Origin: Oceanospirillaceae bacterium
GTDB lineage: Bacteria > Pseudomonadota > Gammaproteobacteria > Pseudomonadales > Balneatricaceae
Assembly: GCA_013215375.1 (NCBI GenBank)
Contig: JABSRB010000011.1
Location: 124,001 to 188,000, forward strand
Direction: 5' to 3'
Length of the DNA: 64,000 nt
Of this stretch, positions 33,375 through 42,677 are shown piece by piece (positions within the stretch are counted from its first letter, which is position 1; each line of letters opens with the position of its first letter). Made by a program: the position numbers and the translations under genes. The notes beneath the pieces are model-generated. The model saw nothing but the letters and a program-made list of their open reading frames with translations, did no database searches and had not been told where the DNA came from.

Positions 33375-33839
33375 TCAAGACTCACTGATTAAGCATATTC
33401 TTCCTTTTAAAGAATGTACCAGCCTAAAGGCGTTTTCACTCAATATTCTTTGATGAAGCTTGTAAATAGACTCAGCTAAGTCATAAACTTCGGATGGCAG
33501 AATGGCTCTCTCTTTATCTTTCATACTACTTGGGATTATTTTTTCTGGCATATTTGAAGCAAAGTATATTTGCCCATGAACTAATTTATTTCTTCTATTT
33601 AGTAGATTCATAGCTTTATCTAAGCTCTTATCTAGAGGGGCTAACATCGTATTATTAAGCTCTTTGATTTGACATTTACACCATTTTATTTTGTCACTCA
33701 CCCGTTGGGTTTTATGATGCTCTGGCCGAGTAAACCCCATCTCAAACCAACAACAAATATCCTCTATTTTGCGTTCAAGGTGAGATGCTTGGATGACCAT
33801 ATATCCAACACCTCTAATTAAATCATTATCTCGATCCAT
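33375..33839 (-). CDS. HEPN-like hypothetical protein in an integron-type cassette
   Basis: A 154-residue, mostly helical protein. 'MNLLNRRNKLVHGQIYF' contains R83-N-K-L-V-H88, the Rx4-6H motif that forms the RNA-cleaving site of HEPN nucleases, including many defence and toxin proteins. An N-terminal helix 'GYMVIQASHLERKIEDICCWF' resembles the first helix of such domains. The ATG is 16 bases after the R' box (GTTAGGC) of an attC-like site, and the stop lies next to a GTTAAAG box, the usual layout of a cassette gene. No nucleotidyltransferase (MNT) partner is adjacent, so this would be a solitary HEPN. Activity is inferred; catalysis may be absent. Confidence 0.6.
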   Translation of the reverse strand: MDRDNDLIRGVGYMVIQASHLERKIEDICCWFEMGFTRPEHHKTQRVSDKIKWCKCQIKELNNTMLAPLDKSLDKAMNLLNRRNKLVHGQIYFASNMPEKIIPSSMKDKERAILPSEVYDLAESIYKLHQRILSENAFRLVHSLKGRICLISES

Positions 33840-33854
33840 AATTAATGTCTAATA

Positions 33855-33967
33855 GCCTAACGTTAGTAAATAGGGACGCTGTAACAAAGCGAGGAACGAA
33901 TAGCGTGTAAATCGCCCTTGCTGCCGCAGGTTGCGAACCACATGTTCTTGTGTGGAGGTTGTTATCA
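33855..33967 (-). mobile_element. attC-like cassette recombination site
   Basis: The site reads on the minus strand, with R' box GTTAGGC (matches GTTRRRY) at one end and a weak TGATAAC R'' box just past the preceding gene's stop. Its core (33876-33911, plus-strand ACGCTGTAACAAAGCGAGGA...) aligns closely with the attC-like sites at 62927-63025 and 63331-63438. The length, 113 bp, is like those sites. Confidence 0.65.
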
Positions 33968-33970
33968 TTA

Positions 33971-34189
33971 TTAAATGTTAGTTTTTTTATCTTCTTTCCT
34001 CACAAAACCGATAGGATCTGAATCGAAAGCTTTGATTCCAATTCGCTCTTCAAGCTCATAAACCCGAGATTGAAGCGTATCTATATGATTGAATGAGTGT
34101 TTTGAAGAGCGGTCTACTTGGTAAATAATTGCTATTACAATAAAAACAAGGCATACAACTATATTCTCTATTCCAAAATAATCGATCAT
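33971..34189 (-). CDS. Small single-span membrane protein with short coiled coil (cassette gene)
   Basis: A 72-residue protein: one membrane helix near the N-terminus (about residues 8-24), then 'HIDTLQSRVYELEERIGI', a short heptad-pattern helix, and a polar tail. AAGGGGG lies just before the ATG. It sits between two attC-like sites in the same orientation as its neighbours. The layout (N-terminal anchor plus coiled coil) is shared with the next gene upstream, though the sequences are not alike. I do not recognise either family. Confidence 0.55.
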   Translation of the reverse strand: MIDYFGIENIVVCLVFIVIAIIYQVDRSSKHSFNHIDTLQSRVYELEERIGIKAFDSDPIGFVRKEDKKTNI

Positions 34190-34220
34190 TTAGACCCCCT
34201 TTAAATTTTTCGATATCCTG

Positions 34221-34297
34221 ATTCAACTACTGCTTTTCACACAAACGCGACCCAGCTCAGCAGGAGCTAAAGTGGTGTAACTCGATAAATGTTGGAC
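34221..34297 (-). mobile_element. attC-like site, short form
   Basis: On the minus strand GTCCAAC (matches RYYYAAC) starts one base after the preceding stop codon and GTTGAAT (matches GTTRRRY) ends the 77-bp segment. Inside are paired TTACAC/GTGTGAA arms and an AGCTC-CTGCT-GAGCT hairpin. It lacks the core shared by the other sites, so it could be an attC of a different type or chance. Confidence 0.45.
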
Positions 34298-34298
34298 T

Positions 34299-34586
34299 TC
34301 AGATATTATCACGAGCTTTATCCATTTCATAAAGTGCATGACCATCACCATTATCTAATGCTTGGTGATAAGCTGGATCTTTGATTTTGTCTATTTCATT
34401 AGACAGAGACAATAGCTCATTATCCAGACTTTCAATTTTCTTGCGTAAATCACTATTTTCAAACTCTAGCTCATCAAATTTTTCTTGTAGCTTTAAAATT
34501 GAATCGTTTGTAGCAGGAAACCTATTTATTTCATGCCATATACCAATAAATAAAGCACCTAAAGATACCCATAGTAACCAATCCAT
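34299..34586 (-). CDS. Small membrane-anchored coiled-coil protein (cassette gene)
   Basis: A 95-residue protein with an N-terminal membrane helix (about residues 3-18) followed by a long coiled coil ('ILKLQEKFDELEFENSDLRKKIESLDNELLSLSNEIDKI') and a polar tail. AAGGAG lies eight bases before the ATG. The stop codon touches an attC-like R'' box. The domain plan is like the neighbouring 72-residue gene. A membrane-tethered oligomerisation role is plausible; there is no known family. Confidence 0.6.
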   Translation of the reverse strand: MDWLLWVSLGALFIGIWHEINRFPATNDSILKLQEKFDELEFENSDLRKKIESLDNELLSLSNEIDKIKDPAYHQALDNGDGHALYEMDKARDNI

Positions 34587-35474
34587 ACTTTTCTCTCCTT
34601 ATGGAGTTTTACAGCTTGACTGTTCACCAGCGCATTTACGTAAAAGTGATATCCACTAAATTTAAGTTACTGGCTATATTGTATAGCTGTAGTTTTCGAG
34701 TCTGTTTGTATAGATTAAAGGTGCGATATCACCTAGTAATAGTTATCTACACATCTGAATTTAACAATAGCATCATTCTATCTTCAAGAGTGCTAATGCA
34801 ATACAGTCTTTCGCTTGCGTTAAGGCTAAATAAAGTTAAATATGCAGATGAATAAACTAATATGGAGCCTAAAGGGCGTAACAATGAGAATGGCAGCTTT
34901 TGGCCGTTAACTGCCTTCGTAAAAATCAAATAATTTTTCAGAATTCTAGTATGCAACTTTATTACTTTAAACATACCCCGCAATCAAGTTTTACTAAATC
35001 CAGTATGATCTTCTATTTTTTATTCATGCTTTTGAATGCCTGAAAATAGCACTTGTAGAGGTGTTCAGTATGAGTCTTTATTACTCGCCCACAGTTGGCC
35101 GCTTGCCAGGACATTGATACTTTGCTACCGCGCTTTGCTTGCTGGACACACCAGAACCGCTTTTTTTACTGCGTAATAAAAACGAACACTAGTGAGTCTC
35201 ATGTAAGATTTCTCATTTAAGTTGGTACCCATACAAAGTAGTAGGCAGTGACAATAAATTTCTTTAAGGATAGCCAGACACACTTCGAGCGTATATCGCG
35301 GTATGTAGTCTTTTAAGGATATACAATTCACATTACTATCAAATTTAGAAATTCACTATGACAGTTAGTTGTCACTTTAAAATATTTGAACCAGTAGATG
35401 AGGAAATGTGAGTTTGATCGCAGCGCCCTAAAGGTGTACAATGTACATCTTTCAATAAAGAGATCTATCTACGA
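34587..35474. other. ~890-bp AT-rich gap without a supported gene
   Basis: Frames of 68-84 codons exist on both strands but none has a ribosome site plus a sensible composition. The gap separates minus-strand cassette genes from the plus-strand toxin-antitoxin pair. It may hold decayed cassette material; I recognise no clear attC. Confidence 0.4.
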
Positions 35475-35807
35475 TTGAGTCATGCAATTGAGTTTATTGA
35501 AACCTCTATTTTCACAAAGCAAATACAAGAAATTGCCACTGACGACGAGCTAAAGGATTTGCAAATAGAGCTTATCGCTCAGCCTCAAAAGGGCGATATC
35601 ATTCAGGGTACTGGCGGCCTTAGAAAAATCAGGATGGCCGTGAATAATAAAGGCAAGAGCGGTGGGGCGCGGGTTATTTATTTTCTGGCGACAGCGGAGA
35701 CGATTTACTTAGTATTAGCATACCCAAAGAGTGTGAAAGATAGCCTTACTGCAGCGGACAAAGCAGATTTAAAGAAACTAACAAAATTACTGAAAGGTGA
35801 TGTGTAA
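35475..35807 (+). CDS. RelE/HigB-type toxin of a type II toxin-antitoxin pair
   Basis: A 110-residue protein of the RelE/ParE superfamily: 'IEFIETSIFTKQIQEIATDDELKDLQIELIAQPQKGDIIQGTGGLRKIRMA' followed by the core strands 'GGARVIYFLATAETIYLVLAYPKSVKDSLT'. The family members cleave mRNA at the ribosome. It begins at TTG, as no ATG lies near the conserved start; AAAGAGA is ~12 bases upstream. The antitoxin gene starts one base after its stop, the toxin-first order of higBA-like pairs. It is the leftmost plus-strand gene of the accessory island. Confidence 0.85.
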   Translation: MSHAIEFIETSIFTKQIQEIATDDELKDLQIELIAQPQKGDIIQGTGGLRKIRMAVNNKGKSGGARVIYFLATAETIYLVLAYPKSVKDSLTAADKADLKKLTKLLKGDV

Positions 35808-35808
35808 A

Positions 35809-36093
35809 ATGAGTATTGTTAACGAACTAAAGGCTTCGTTGCTCGAAGCTATTGAAATTAAGCAGGAGCGTAAAGCTCCGGCACGAGTAACCCGCTATGA
35901 ACTGGCAGATATTAAACTTATTCGGGCTGACTTAAGTGTTACACAACAGGAGTTTGCACAAGCATTAGGAACTAGCGTTGACACAATTAAGAGCTGGGAA
36001 AATGGACGGAGAAACCCCACGGGACTAGCTGCTAAAGTATTGGCTGCGATACAGGACAACCCCTCGTTGTACAGAGAGATCGCCTCACATTAA
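35809..36093 (+). CDS. Xre-family antitoxin (HigA/NadS-like)
   Basis: A ~94-residue protein with a Cro/C1 helix-turn-helix in the C-terminal half: 'LIRADLSVTQQEFAQALGTSVDTIKSWENGRRNPTGLAAKVLAAI'. It would neutralise the toxin encoded immediately upstream and repress the operon. The ATG at 35809 is used, with GGTGA eight bases before it; an ATG three codons earlier is too close to the site. The N-terminal ~35 residues (ASLLEAIEIKQERKAPARVTRYELADIK) are probably the toxin-binding part. Confidence 0.87.
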   Translation: MSIVNELKASLLEAIEIKQERKAPARVTRYELADIKLIRADLSVTQQEFAQALGTSVDTIKSWENGRRNPTGLAAKVLAAIQDNPSLYREIASH

Positions 36094-36204
36094 TGATAGT
36101 GACGTAACAGCACATATAACCAATTTAATGCGCAGTAGTTAACATTGTGCTTAATTGATATTGTTAGGGGTACTATCAGTTAACGGACTAGCGAAGAGGG
36201 TAAT

Positions 36205-36483
36205 ATGAATATCTATGATCCTGAACACTCCCCTGATTTAAATGCTTGGTTGTCATTAAGTGAGGGTGATCGAATCCACTTAGCTATGGCCCCTCACGAA
36301 CACAGTAACCCTGAATTATTAAATCAGTCACTCACATTGCATGCATCTATCCATGTTGTCGTTGAAAATCAATTAGCCCTCAACACCCAGTTTATCCCAG
36401 AAACATTGGAGGCGTTGATGAACCTGGGTATTACGAAAAAAGATATGGGACACCCATATATTAAAAACCAACAAAAGCTTTAA
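36205..36483 (+). CDS. Short conserved hypothetical protein, possibly truncated
   Basis: A 92-residue acidic protein. 'PDLNAWLSLSEGDRIHLAMAPHEH' and 'SLTLHASIHVVVENQLALNT-FIPETLEALMNLGITKKD' resemble a widespread family of uncharacterised bacterial proteins. From memory, that family continues after 'L--GL-R' with a histidine-containing 'HEAIHAIG' helix. Here that end is replaced by 'MGHPYIKNQQKL', right at a perfect ATATGGG-ACA-CCCATAT inverted repeat, so the C-terminus may have been lost or altered. GAGGG lies five bases before the ATG. Function is unknown. Confidence 0.6.
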   Translation: MNIYDPEHSPDLNAWLSLSEGDRIHLAMAPHEHSNPELLNQSLTLHASIHVVVENQLALNTQFIPETLEALMNLGITKKDMGHPYIKNQQKL

Positions 36484-36635
36484 TTTTCAAAAATTTACAT
36501 AATAATCCGCACATTGAAACCTATTTATCACCCACAATCTAGCGTGCTAATTTGCGACAATTTCACTGTCTTCAACAACAAACCAAACAGCCAGTTTCAC
36601 CGCATACTACGGAGCCACCAACCCCTTGTATTGCC

Positions 36636-36790
36636 GCCGGAGTAATTCCCTAAATTGGCGAGCGGAGCGACAGGACGTTGCGCAGAGCGAAGTTGAGCCT
36701 GCGACTGCATGGATGCAGGAGGTAGAGTAACGCAGGGAGCAGTTACCGAGATGGCGAATCTGAGCGGCCGTCAATTTTGGGAATTACGGA
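36636..36790. repeat. Palindromic dispersed-repeat-like element (family D)
   Basis: Imperfect inverted ends (GGAGTAATTCCCTAAATTG near 36636 against CAATTTTGGGAATTACGGAG near 36771) enclose a G-rich stretch with 'GCATGGATGCAGGAGG' and 'GCAGTTACCGAGATGGCG'. Strings like 'CATGGATGC' followed by a 'TTGGTTCGGTTTCTTTTGGC' segment (to ~36910) recur as non-coding repeats that are often mis-annotated as short proteins. The rest of the 36484-37424 gap contains no supported gene. Confidence 0.5.
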
Positions 36791-37424
36791 GGAGTCTTTC
36801 GGCAATAGTAGCGGTGAGATTTTTATGTACAGGATGTACGGTATTTGGCGGTGCCATGGATGGCAATGAGCCACTTTGGTTCGGTTTCTTTTGGCTCATC
36901 TAAAAGAAATGAACTCGACGCAGTCGAAACCTCACTGCTATCCCTTGATTTTAAACATCAAAAAATAAATCAGTTACAGTCTTTTGATTTTAAAAAATCA
37001 GAGGCTCATTAAATCCACTTTATCAACAGACAATTTGAATTAGTGATTAAATCAAGACGAAAATAGGCCGTTAGCAGCCTAAGAGATTATTAAACAAGTA
37101 AATACCTTTTTTAAAAACCTAACAGCTCATCAGCCGCCAATGCTGAGCCCCCTCACATTACTGCGAAGCGATTGAGTAAATCCTTTGATTATTTAGCCGG
37201 TGCCTAATCGACCTTTTATTGAATCAAAGTTTAAAGTACGATAACCTCTGCTTTTTTCCCACAGTACCCGAGTCAACAGTCATAAATCCGCGATGTCTTG
37301 TCACCAATTTTACTTGAAATCGATATTTTAATAACGTGTTCTGCTAAGGGATAGCTTGATCCAGCGCTATGCATTATTGCTAATTATCGAAAGAAAAATC
37401 TATCCTTTAGAGGCTTAAATATCC

Positions 37425-38303
37425 GTGTCCAAATTATCCAACCATCCCTGGAAAGCTTTTGACTTTCTTGCCCTAGCTATAGCATTACTGGGCTGGGGAG
37501 GGAATTTTTTAGCCATCAGATACGCCGTATTAGAAATCCCCAGCTGGACGGCGCTGAGTATGCGCTTGTGTTTAGTCGCTATATTGTTAGCGGTTTTTTT
37601 ACGTAACCCAATACCTCATTTTAAATATTACCTATGGATTACTTTGGCATTGGTACCTGGTCACTTTGGTTTGTTATTTCTCGCCTCTCAATTGACCACT
37701 AACGTTTCTGCTATTTCATTATTTATTCAGTTGAACCCTGCATTTGCCTTACTTTTCGCTTGGATACTGCTGCGCGAAAAACCCGGGCGACGCCGCGTTA
37801 TTGGTCTAATGATGGCCTTTAGCGCCATGTTGATTTTGTATTACGAACCCAATTTACTCGGTGCTGGTCTAGCTTTAATGGTGGCGACACTCTCCGCTAT
37901 GTTCATGGGCTTATACTCCGTGTTACTGCGCTCGATGCCCAGTAGTATTCGCCCTATCGATATCATCGGCTGGACCGCTATTTTTGGCACGCCACTGGTC
38001 GCCTCTATCGCTTATTTTTTAGAGGGCTCCCCCTTCACCACCTTGGCGAATGTTACTTCACAGGGATACTTAGCGGTGCTCTATTCAACCATTGTATCGA
38101 GCATTATCAGCCACGGCTGCTGGGCGTGGCTCTGTCGTCGTCACCCTGTGGCACAAGTGGTACCTTATTCGCTGTTAGTGCCTATTGTAACCATCAGTCT
38201 TGCAGCACTGTTGCTTGATGAGCAGATCACTAAGCAGATGTTATTTGCTATCGCAATACTCTGCACTGGTCTGCTGATTATTGCCCGCTCCAAAAACAAG
38301 TAA
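37425..38303 (+). CDS. EamA-family (drug/metabolite transporter) permease
   Basis: A 292-residue inner-membrane protein with ten predicted helices in two EamA repeats ('ALLGWGGNFLAIRYAVLEIPSWTALSMRLCLVAILLAVFL' and 'GWTAIFGTPLVASIAYFLEG...SSIISHGCWAWLCRRHPVAQVVPYSLLVPIVTISLAALLLDEQ'). Members export amino acids or other small metabolites. The start is GTG with AGAGG about 11 bases upstream; there is no better codon. A heptamer repeat begins 12 bases after the stop. There is no regulator or partner gene nearby to suggest a substrate. Confidence 0.9.
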   Translation: MSKLSNHPWKAFDFLALAIALLGWGGNFLAIRYAVLEIPSWTALSMRLCLVAILLAVFLRNPIPHFKYYLWITLALVPGHFGLLFLASQLTTNVSAISLFIQLNPAFALLFAWILLREKPGRRRVIGLMMAFSAMLILYYEPNLLGAGLALMVATLSAMFMGLYSVLLRSMPSSIRPIDIIGWTAIFGTPLVASIAYFLEGSPFTTLANVTSQGYLAVLYSTIVSSIISHGCWAWLCRRHPVAQVVPYSLLVPIVTISLAALLLDEQITKQMLFAIAILCTGLLIIARSKNK

Positions 38304-38315
38304 TTGATGAATATA

Positions 38316-38355
38316 TGAGCTGTGAGCTGTGAGCTGTGAGCTGTGAGCTGTGAGC
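38316..38355 (+). repeat. Heptanucleotide tandem repeat TGAGCTG (5+ copies)
   Basis: Five exact copies of TGAGCTG plus TGAGC, starting 12 bases after the EamA stop. Each unit contains TGA in the reading direction of the gene. The remaining ~400 bases to 38757 hold no gene that I can support. Confidence 0.95.
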
Positions 38356-38757
38356 AAGAAATCGTGACTATCTAGTAAAAAATCAGAAACACAGATACAT
38401 CGGGGTCTCTAAAAACTCCAAACAGCTACACAACTTCCATTTATTTGAATCTGCCATGTCAGAAATAGCTAATAGCGGGCTCTTAAACACCATAATGAGC
38501 AACGCTGATTTAAAATATAATTAGGTACACTCTCCCCGATTTACATCATTGATAAATTCCCAGTTCCCTAGACAATTTTTGTCTTCTCAATGTATGTTTC
38601 TTAAATCTGCTTAGGACTTACTCTTTCATTAGCCTTAGTCTAGATAGCAGTTTCTAAGCTTATACAGCCACTTTGCCATTGATTGGAAACTAACTAAGTG
38701 GCTTTTCGCTTCGTTACCGTATTTTGAGTGCGTTAAAAACTACAATATTACATTGGG

Positions 38758-40956
38758 TTATATTTTAAAACGTTCTACTAGTTGCTTCAGATTAGCAGAC
38801 GTTTGGTCAAGCTCTTCGCTGGCAGTCACGTTTTTACTGGCTGTCGCGCTTGTCTCTTGACTATATCGACCAATATCTCGGAGTTTTTCAGCAATCTCTT
38901 CAACACTTTGAATACGGGAATGCGTGGAGGCTTCAATCTCTTTATTTAACTTGACTATATCGGTGACAATTGTCGCCGTATTCTCTAACGCTTCATATAC
39001 AGCTTGCGTGGCTTTAACATTATCATCAACTCGCTCAATGCCCTGCGCCATTGTTGCAGCTCCCGATTCGGCATTGACTTGTAGCTTCTCGATAAGACCT
39101 TGAATTTCTATGGTAGCTTGACTGGTGTTTTGCGCCAACTGTCTCACTTCGTCGGCTACAACGGCGAACCCTCGACCGTGCTCACCCGCTCTGGCAGCTT
39201 CGATGGCTGCATTTAGTGCCAGCAAGTTGGTTTGTTCGGCGACCCCGCGAATAACATTTAGGATCTTACCTATATCGTCACTGTCATTTTTAAGCAGCTG
39301 CATTGACTGTTCTGCGCGACTGATAGTGTCTGATAACATTGATATTTTTTCGACCGATTGATTAATACTTTGCATACTCACTTGTACCGAGTGCTCAGCA
39401 CTAGTGGCATTATTCGCAGCAATTGAAGTGCTGTTCGCGACAGTATTAAACATCTTGCTCATGGCTTCAGATTCGGCGATCACCTCTATGGTGATTTTAT
39501 CCTGTTGAACTAGCGACTGCTGTGTCTTTAGCGAAGCACTATTCATATTAGTGGCACTCGCTGCAATATCTTCCCCTGCTTCCTTCATATCTTTTACATT
39601 TGCATTTAAACCGCAAACCAACAAATTCACATCACTAATGAGTTGCTTCAACTCACCTACCGCCCCGCGGTCGTTAATATGCGTGGTTAAATCGTTATCC
39701 GTGACTGCTTGAACACCTTTCATAAATCTGTTCAAAGGCTTAATAATCCAACGTCTTAATATCAGAATAATAGCGCCACTAAGCACCAGAGCGATGGCGC
39801 AGACAATCGCGATAATGATAGGGATGGTTTTAGCGTTGCTCTTGGCTTGCGCTGCTCTATCTTCAACAGCATTTAATCTTCCTGATTGATCGCTGGATAC
39901 TGTTGACTGCATTGAGGCAATAGAGCGCGATATATTCTCTGAAACTTTAGGAATGACTGTTAGTGATTGGCCAAGTTCTTTTAATCTCAAAGTTAAAAGG
40001 TTCGCCAGATTTTGGTTGGCTTTGTTGGCGCCTTGTACGATATCAATAGAGCGATCTATGATTTCATTGCCCTTGTCATTGGCTATTTTCTGTTGATCAA
40101 TTTGTTTTTTAGAAGTAATAGTGAAATTTAAAGCGGTCACAATCCCCTGTTTTGCCATGGTGTTGGCTTGTTGAGATATAGCCCCTGCTAATACCGCTAT
40201 TTTTTCGCCTTTGATCGTTAGCTGTGGGGCTGTGGCATCGATGACGTAAACATCTTGTAAGACGCTAAAATTTTGCAGAGATAGAAGGTATGGCTGTAGT
40301 TGTTGTTTAATTTCAACTAAATTCTTACGCATCTTGGGCGTGATGGTCTGTGTAGAGTTTGTTAGCAAGCTCAGTTGACGCAGTATCTCTTCTATATTTT
40401 CTTGCGCGGCTTTGACTTCTTTGGGATCTGAGAAGCTAGTCACTGAATTTATTAGCTTGAAAGTATTGATCAGCAACAGCATGCTTTGGCGGTCTATTTG
40501 TTTCGCTGCATCGATCAGCTTTTGATAGGGCCCACTTATTAACAACAGGTTTTCCTCAATTTTTTCTGTTGCTTTATTGATGATTAATAATCCTTGGTGA
40601 TTTTGAGCTGCAATAGTAGAAAACTTCCGCAGGGCCTCATCAATATTGACACTCGCCTGCTGGTTAGCGATTAACTTTTCCTCTAGATCATTTAATTTTT
40701 GATAGGCATTCTCGGCTTCTGAGAGCGCTTGTACCTCATGGGTTAATGCTTTTAAGGTGGTAATAGCTTGCCCCATACCTCCTTGAACACCAGATATTTC
40801 AGAGCGCAGAAAGTCTAAGTCGCTGCTCAATTTTGAGGTGCCAAAATAGGCAACTGCACCTATCAGGAATAATATGGCCGCAAGGCTATACACTGCACTT
40901 TGAATAAAGAATCCAATAGATATATTTTTGTTATTAGTTATTAGGTTATTTTTCAT
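38758..40956 (-). CDS. Methyl-accepting chemotaxis protein with long helical periplasmic domain
   Basis: A 732-residue chemoreceptor. The first membrane helix (about residues 15-35) is followed by ~340 residues of predicted helical periplasmic sensor rich in Leu/Gln heptads ('[38 protein letters not shown]'). A second membrane helix comes next ('[23 protein letters not shown]'), then HAMP and the signalling domain with tip '[24 protein letters not shown]'. AGGTG lies seven bases before the ATG (MKNNLI); a GTG three codons earlier overlaps that site. The ligand is unknown. The three chemoreceptors of the window differ in their sensor domains. Confidence 0.92.
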   Translation of the reverse strand: MKNNLITNNKNISIGFFIQSAVYSLAAILFLIGAVAYFGTSKLSSDLDFLRSEISGVQGGMGQAITTLKALTHEVQALSEAENAYQKLNDLEEKLIANQQASVNIDEALRKFSTIAAQNHQGLLIINKATEKIEENLLLISGPYQKLIDAAKQIDRQSMLLLINTFKLINSVTSFSDPKEVKAAQENIEEILRQLSLLTNSTQTITPKMRKNLVEIKQQLQPYLLSLQNFSVLQDVYVIDATAPQLTIKGEKIAVLAGAISQQANTMAKQGIVTALNFTITSKKQIDQQKIANDKGNEIIDRSIDIVQGANKANQNLANLLTLRLKELGQSLTVIPKVSENISRSIASMQSTVSSDQSGRLNAVEDRAAQAKSNAKTIPIIIAIVCAIALVLSGAIILILRRWIIKPLNRFMKGVQAVTDNDLTTHINDRGAVGELKQLISDVNLLVCGLNANVKDMKEAGEDIAASATNMNSASLKTQQSLVQQDKITIEVIAESEAMSKMFNTVANSTSIAANNATSAEHSVQVSMQSINQSVEKISMLSDTISRAEQSMQLLKNDSDDIGKILNVIRGVAEQTNLLALNAAIEAARAGEHGRGFAVVADEVRQLAQNTSQATIEIQGLIEKLQVNAESGAATMAQGIERVDDNVKATQAVYEALENTATIVTDIVKLNKEIEASTHSRIQSVEEIAEKLRDIGRYSQETSATASKNVTASEELDQTSANLKQLVERFKI

Positions 40957-41494
40957 TGATAGCACCTGAAGACGAAATGAGGATCAATTAATTGCGTTGT
41001 TGCACGGTGGGCCCACTACTTGTTATGACGCCAGAGGGGCCTAATGAATAGCAAACAGCTCAGTTGCACAAAGTCATTCCAAGTTCTTATGTCGCTGCTT
41101 CACACAAGTTCATTGGGCATTTATTGCACTGCAGTAGATTGAGAGATCTCGACTTAATGTCTTAGATCAACACTTCACTGCTTGGAGAGCTGAGTACGCA
41201 CTTCATCTTGCACGTTTAGTAAGCCACTGTTTATAAAAGATAATAGTTATTTTAGGCCACCGAAATTAGTTTACTGTTTACTCAACTGCCCCGCTAATAC
41301 TTATTTTCCAAAGATCTGTACTAAATTGCACATTTCACGAATATTTTCTGCCGGTTTTTTACTTAAACCCTCAGTAAACCTTTGGGACCGGCACTTTAAA
41401 ACCAGACGGCTCCTCAATGTCGCTTGCGTTATATTTCGGCTTGAATCAATACAGACCACAATTAAGCGATGATTGCCCCCAATAATTGTCAGAC
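40957..41494. other. ~540-bp gap without a recognisable feature
   Basis: The chemoreceptor promoter should lie here. I see no gene, repeat or RNA structure that I can support. Confidence 0.4.
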
Positions 41495-41683
41495 TTACAG
41501 CAGCGAATACGGTTTTGCCAACTCCTCCCCTTACAAATCAAACACCATCCTCACCCGAGAGTTGGTATCTAGTCCACAGTGATTGGTTGGCCATATTGGA
41601 TAGTTGATAGAATTGTAACTGGACAGAACTTGCTACATTTTTGGCTAAGATCCCCAATATTTGCGGTATAAGCCAGTTAATCT
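41495..41683 (-). pseudogene. Remnant of a LysR regulator gene (C-terminal end)
   Basis: About 190 bases are closely similar to the 3' end of the intact LysR gene at 42829-43731: the shared stretch starts at its stop-codon region ('CAGC-GCG-ATACGG-TT-GCCA') and runs through 'CAAATCAAACACCATCCTCA' and 'TTGG-TAGCCATAT'. Small indels break the frame. All of the N-terminal part, including the helix-turn-helix, is missing. The remnant is fused directly to a remnant of the neighbouring NAD(P)-binding protein gene. Confidence 0.82.
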
Positions 41684-41890
41684 GGGTATCAATCAGGCCT
41701 GATGCACTGGTCGATCACTTGCAAGAAAGTGACTATAAAATGCGTCCCTCTCCAACCCGCAGTGCCATCTTCGATTCAGGTATCTGCAGCAGAATTAATG
41801 TCGCATGCGCCATGGGGGGATTTGATTTGTGATGAGCTACTCTAGTAGAAATGGCAGGGCAACATGCCGGTTTTATATAATTGTGAGCGG
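41684..41890 (+). pseudogene. Remnant of an NAD(P)-binding protein gene (C-terminal end)
   Basis: About 200 bases match the last ~207 bases of the intact gene at 43862-44590 with ~85-90% identity by eye, for example 'TCACTTGCAAGAAAGTGACTA' in both, then 'CCCTCTCCAACCCG' and 'TTTGATTTGTGATGA' in degraded form. A one-base frame disruption after 'NVACAM' ends the frame early. The 5' two-thirds of the gene is absent. Confidence 0.85.
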
Positions 41891-41944
41891 CCATAATGAT
41901 AAGGTGTGGATTTGAACTTCTATCTGCCAACAATAAAACCACCT

Positions 41945-42427
41945 TCATTTGCAGATAGGTTTATTCAAAGCCCAACATGCTAATTGTTCACCTTCCTCAT
42001 CAATTACCAACTCTAAATATGAGAAGTTGTTTTTTTGTACAACTTTTAGTGATGCACGGTTCTCTGGAGCAATTAGCGCAACAACGGTAACCACTTCCCC
42101 TGAATCAAAGGCTATTTTACAAAGTCGCTTTACAGCCAAAGTAGCCGTTCCCAACCCCCTTGCACTAGGAGCAACGTTGTAACCAATCTCAATCCGACTA
42201 TTGTTAGGGCTACTTTTAAAACCACAACAACCAATAATTTTAGAGTTATTTTGAATTAAATAGGGTAGTGCCAAAATCGAATTTACCCGATGAGACATAA
42301 GCTTCATTGAGCGCTGTAAAACGTGTTCAGGTGGGATTGAGCCTTCGATTAATACTAAATCATTAAGCTCACCTCTACACAGGATAAGCCTTGCAAGCTG
42401 AGTTTCAGATAATTGTATGAGCTTCAT
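41945..42427 (-). CDS. GNAT-family N-acetyltransferase (RimJ/RimL-like)
   Basis: A 160-residue acetyltransferase with the acetyl-CoA signature 'IEIGYNVAPSARGLGTATLAVKRLC' and the downstream 'VVALIAPENRASLKVVQKNNFSYLE' block, typical of the RimJ-like group acting on protein or small-molecule amines. AGGA lies six bases before the ATG. The gene sits right after the decayed LysR/NAD(P)-binding remnant. The substrate is unknown. Confidence 0.88.
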   Translation of the reverse strand: MKLIQLSETQLARLILCRGELNDLVLIEGSIPPEHVLQRSMKLMSHRVNSILALPYLIQNNSKIIGCCGFKSSPNNSRIEIGYNVAPSARGLGTATLAVKRLCKIAFDSGEVVTVVALIAPENRASLKVVQKNNFSYLELVIDEEGEQLACWALNKPICK

Positions 42428-42677
42428 GCTTTTTTCCTAAGTAACCTCATGTATGCAATACACTCTGTATGAATGGAATAGCTGGACTTTTTTATCGCTT
42501 TCGCCCATCAGCTTGCCTTGTGACAACAGCAAATAGTAAAGAGCGACGCCAGCTAGCCCTACATGCCAACACAGTTTATGCAGAGCTACGATTGAGGTTT
42601 ATTTCAGCCTTAATAAAATAAGATCACCATTAATCTATGGCGGTCCCAAATAATGGTCTGTTTAGCTTCTAGCTTAG

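Noticed and set aside
36709-36903. 64-codon open frame
   Set aside because: It lies within a dispersed palindromic repeat of the kind that often yields false short proteins.
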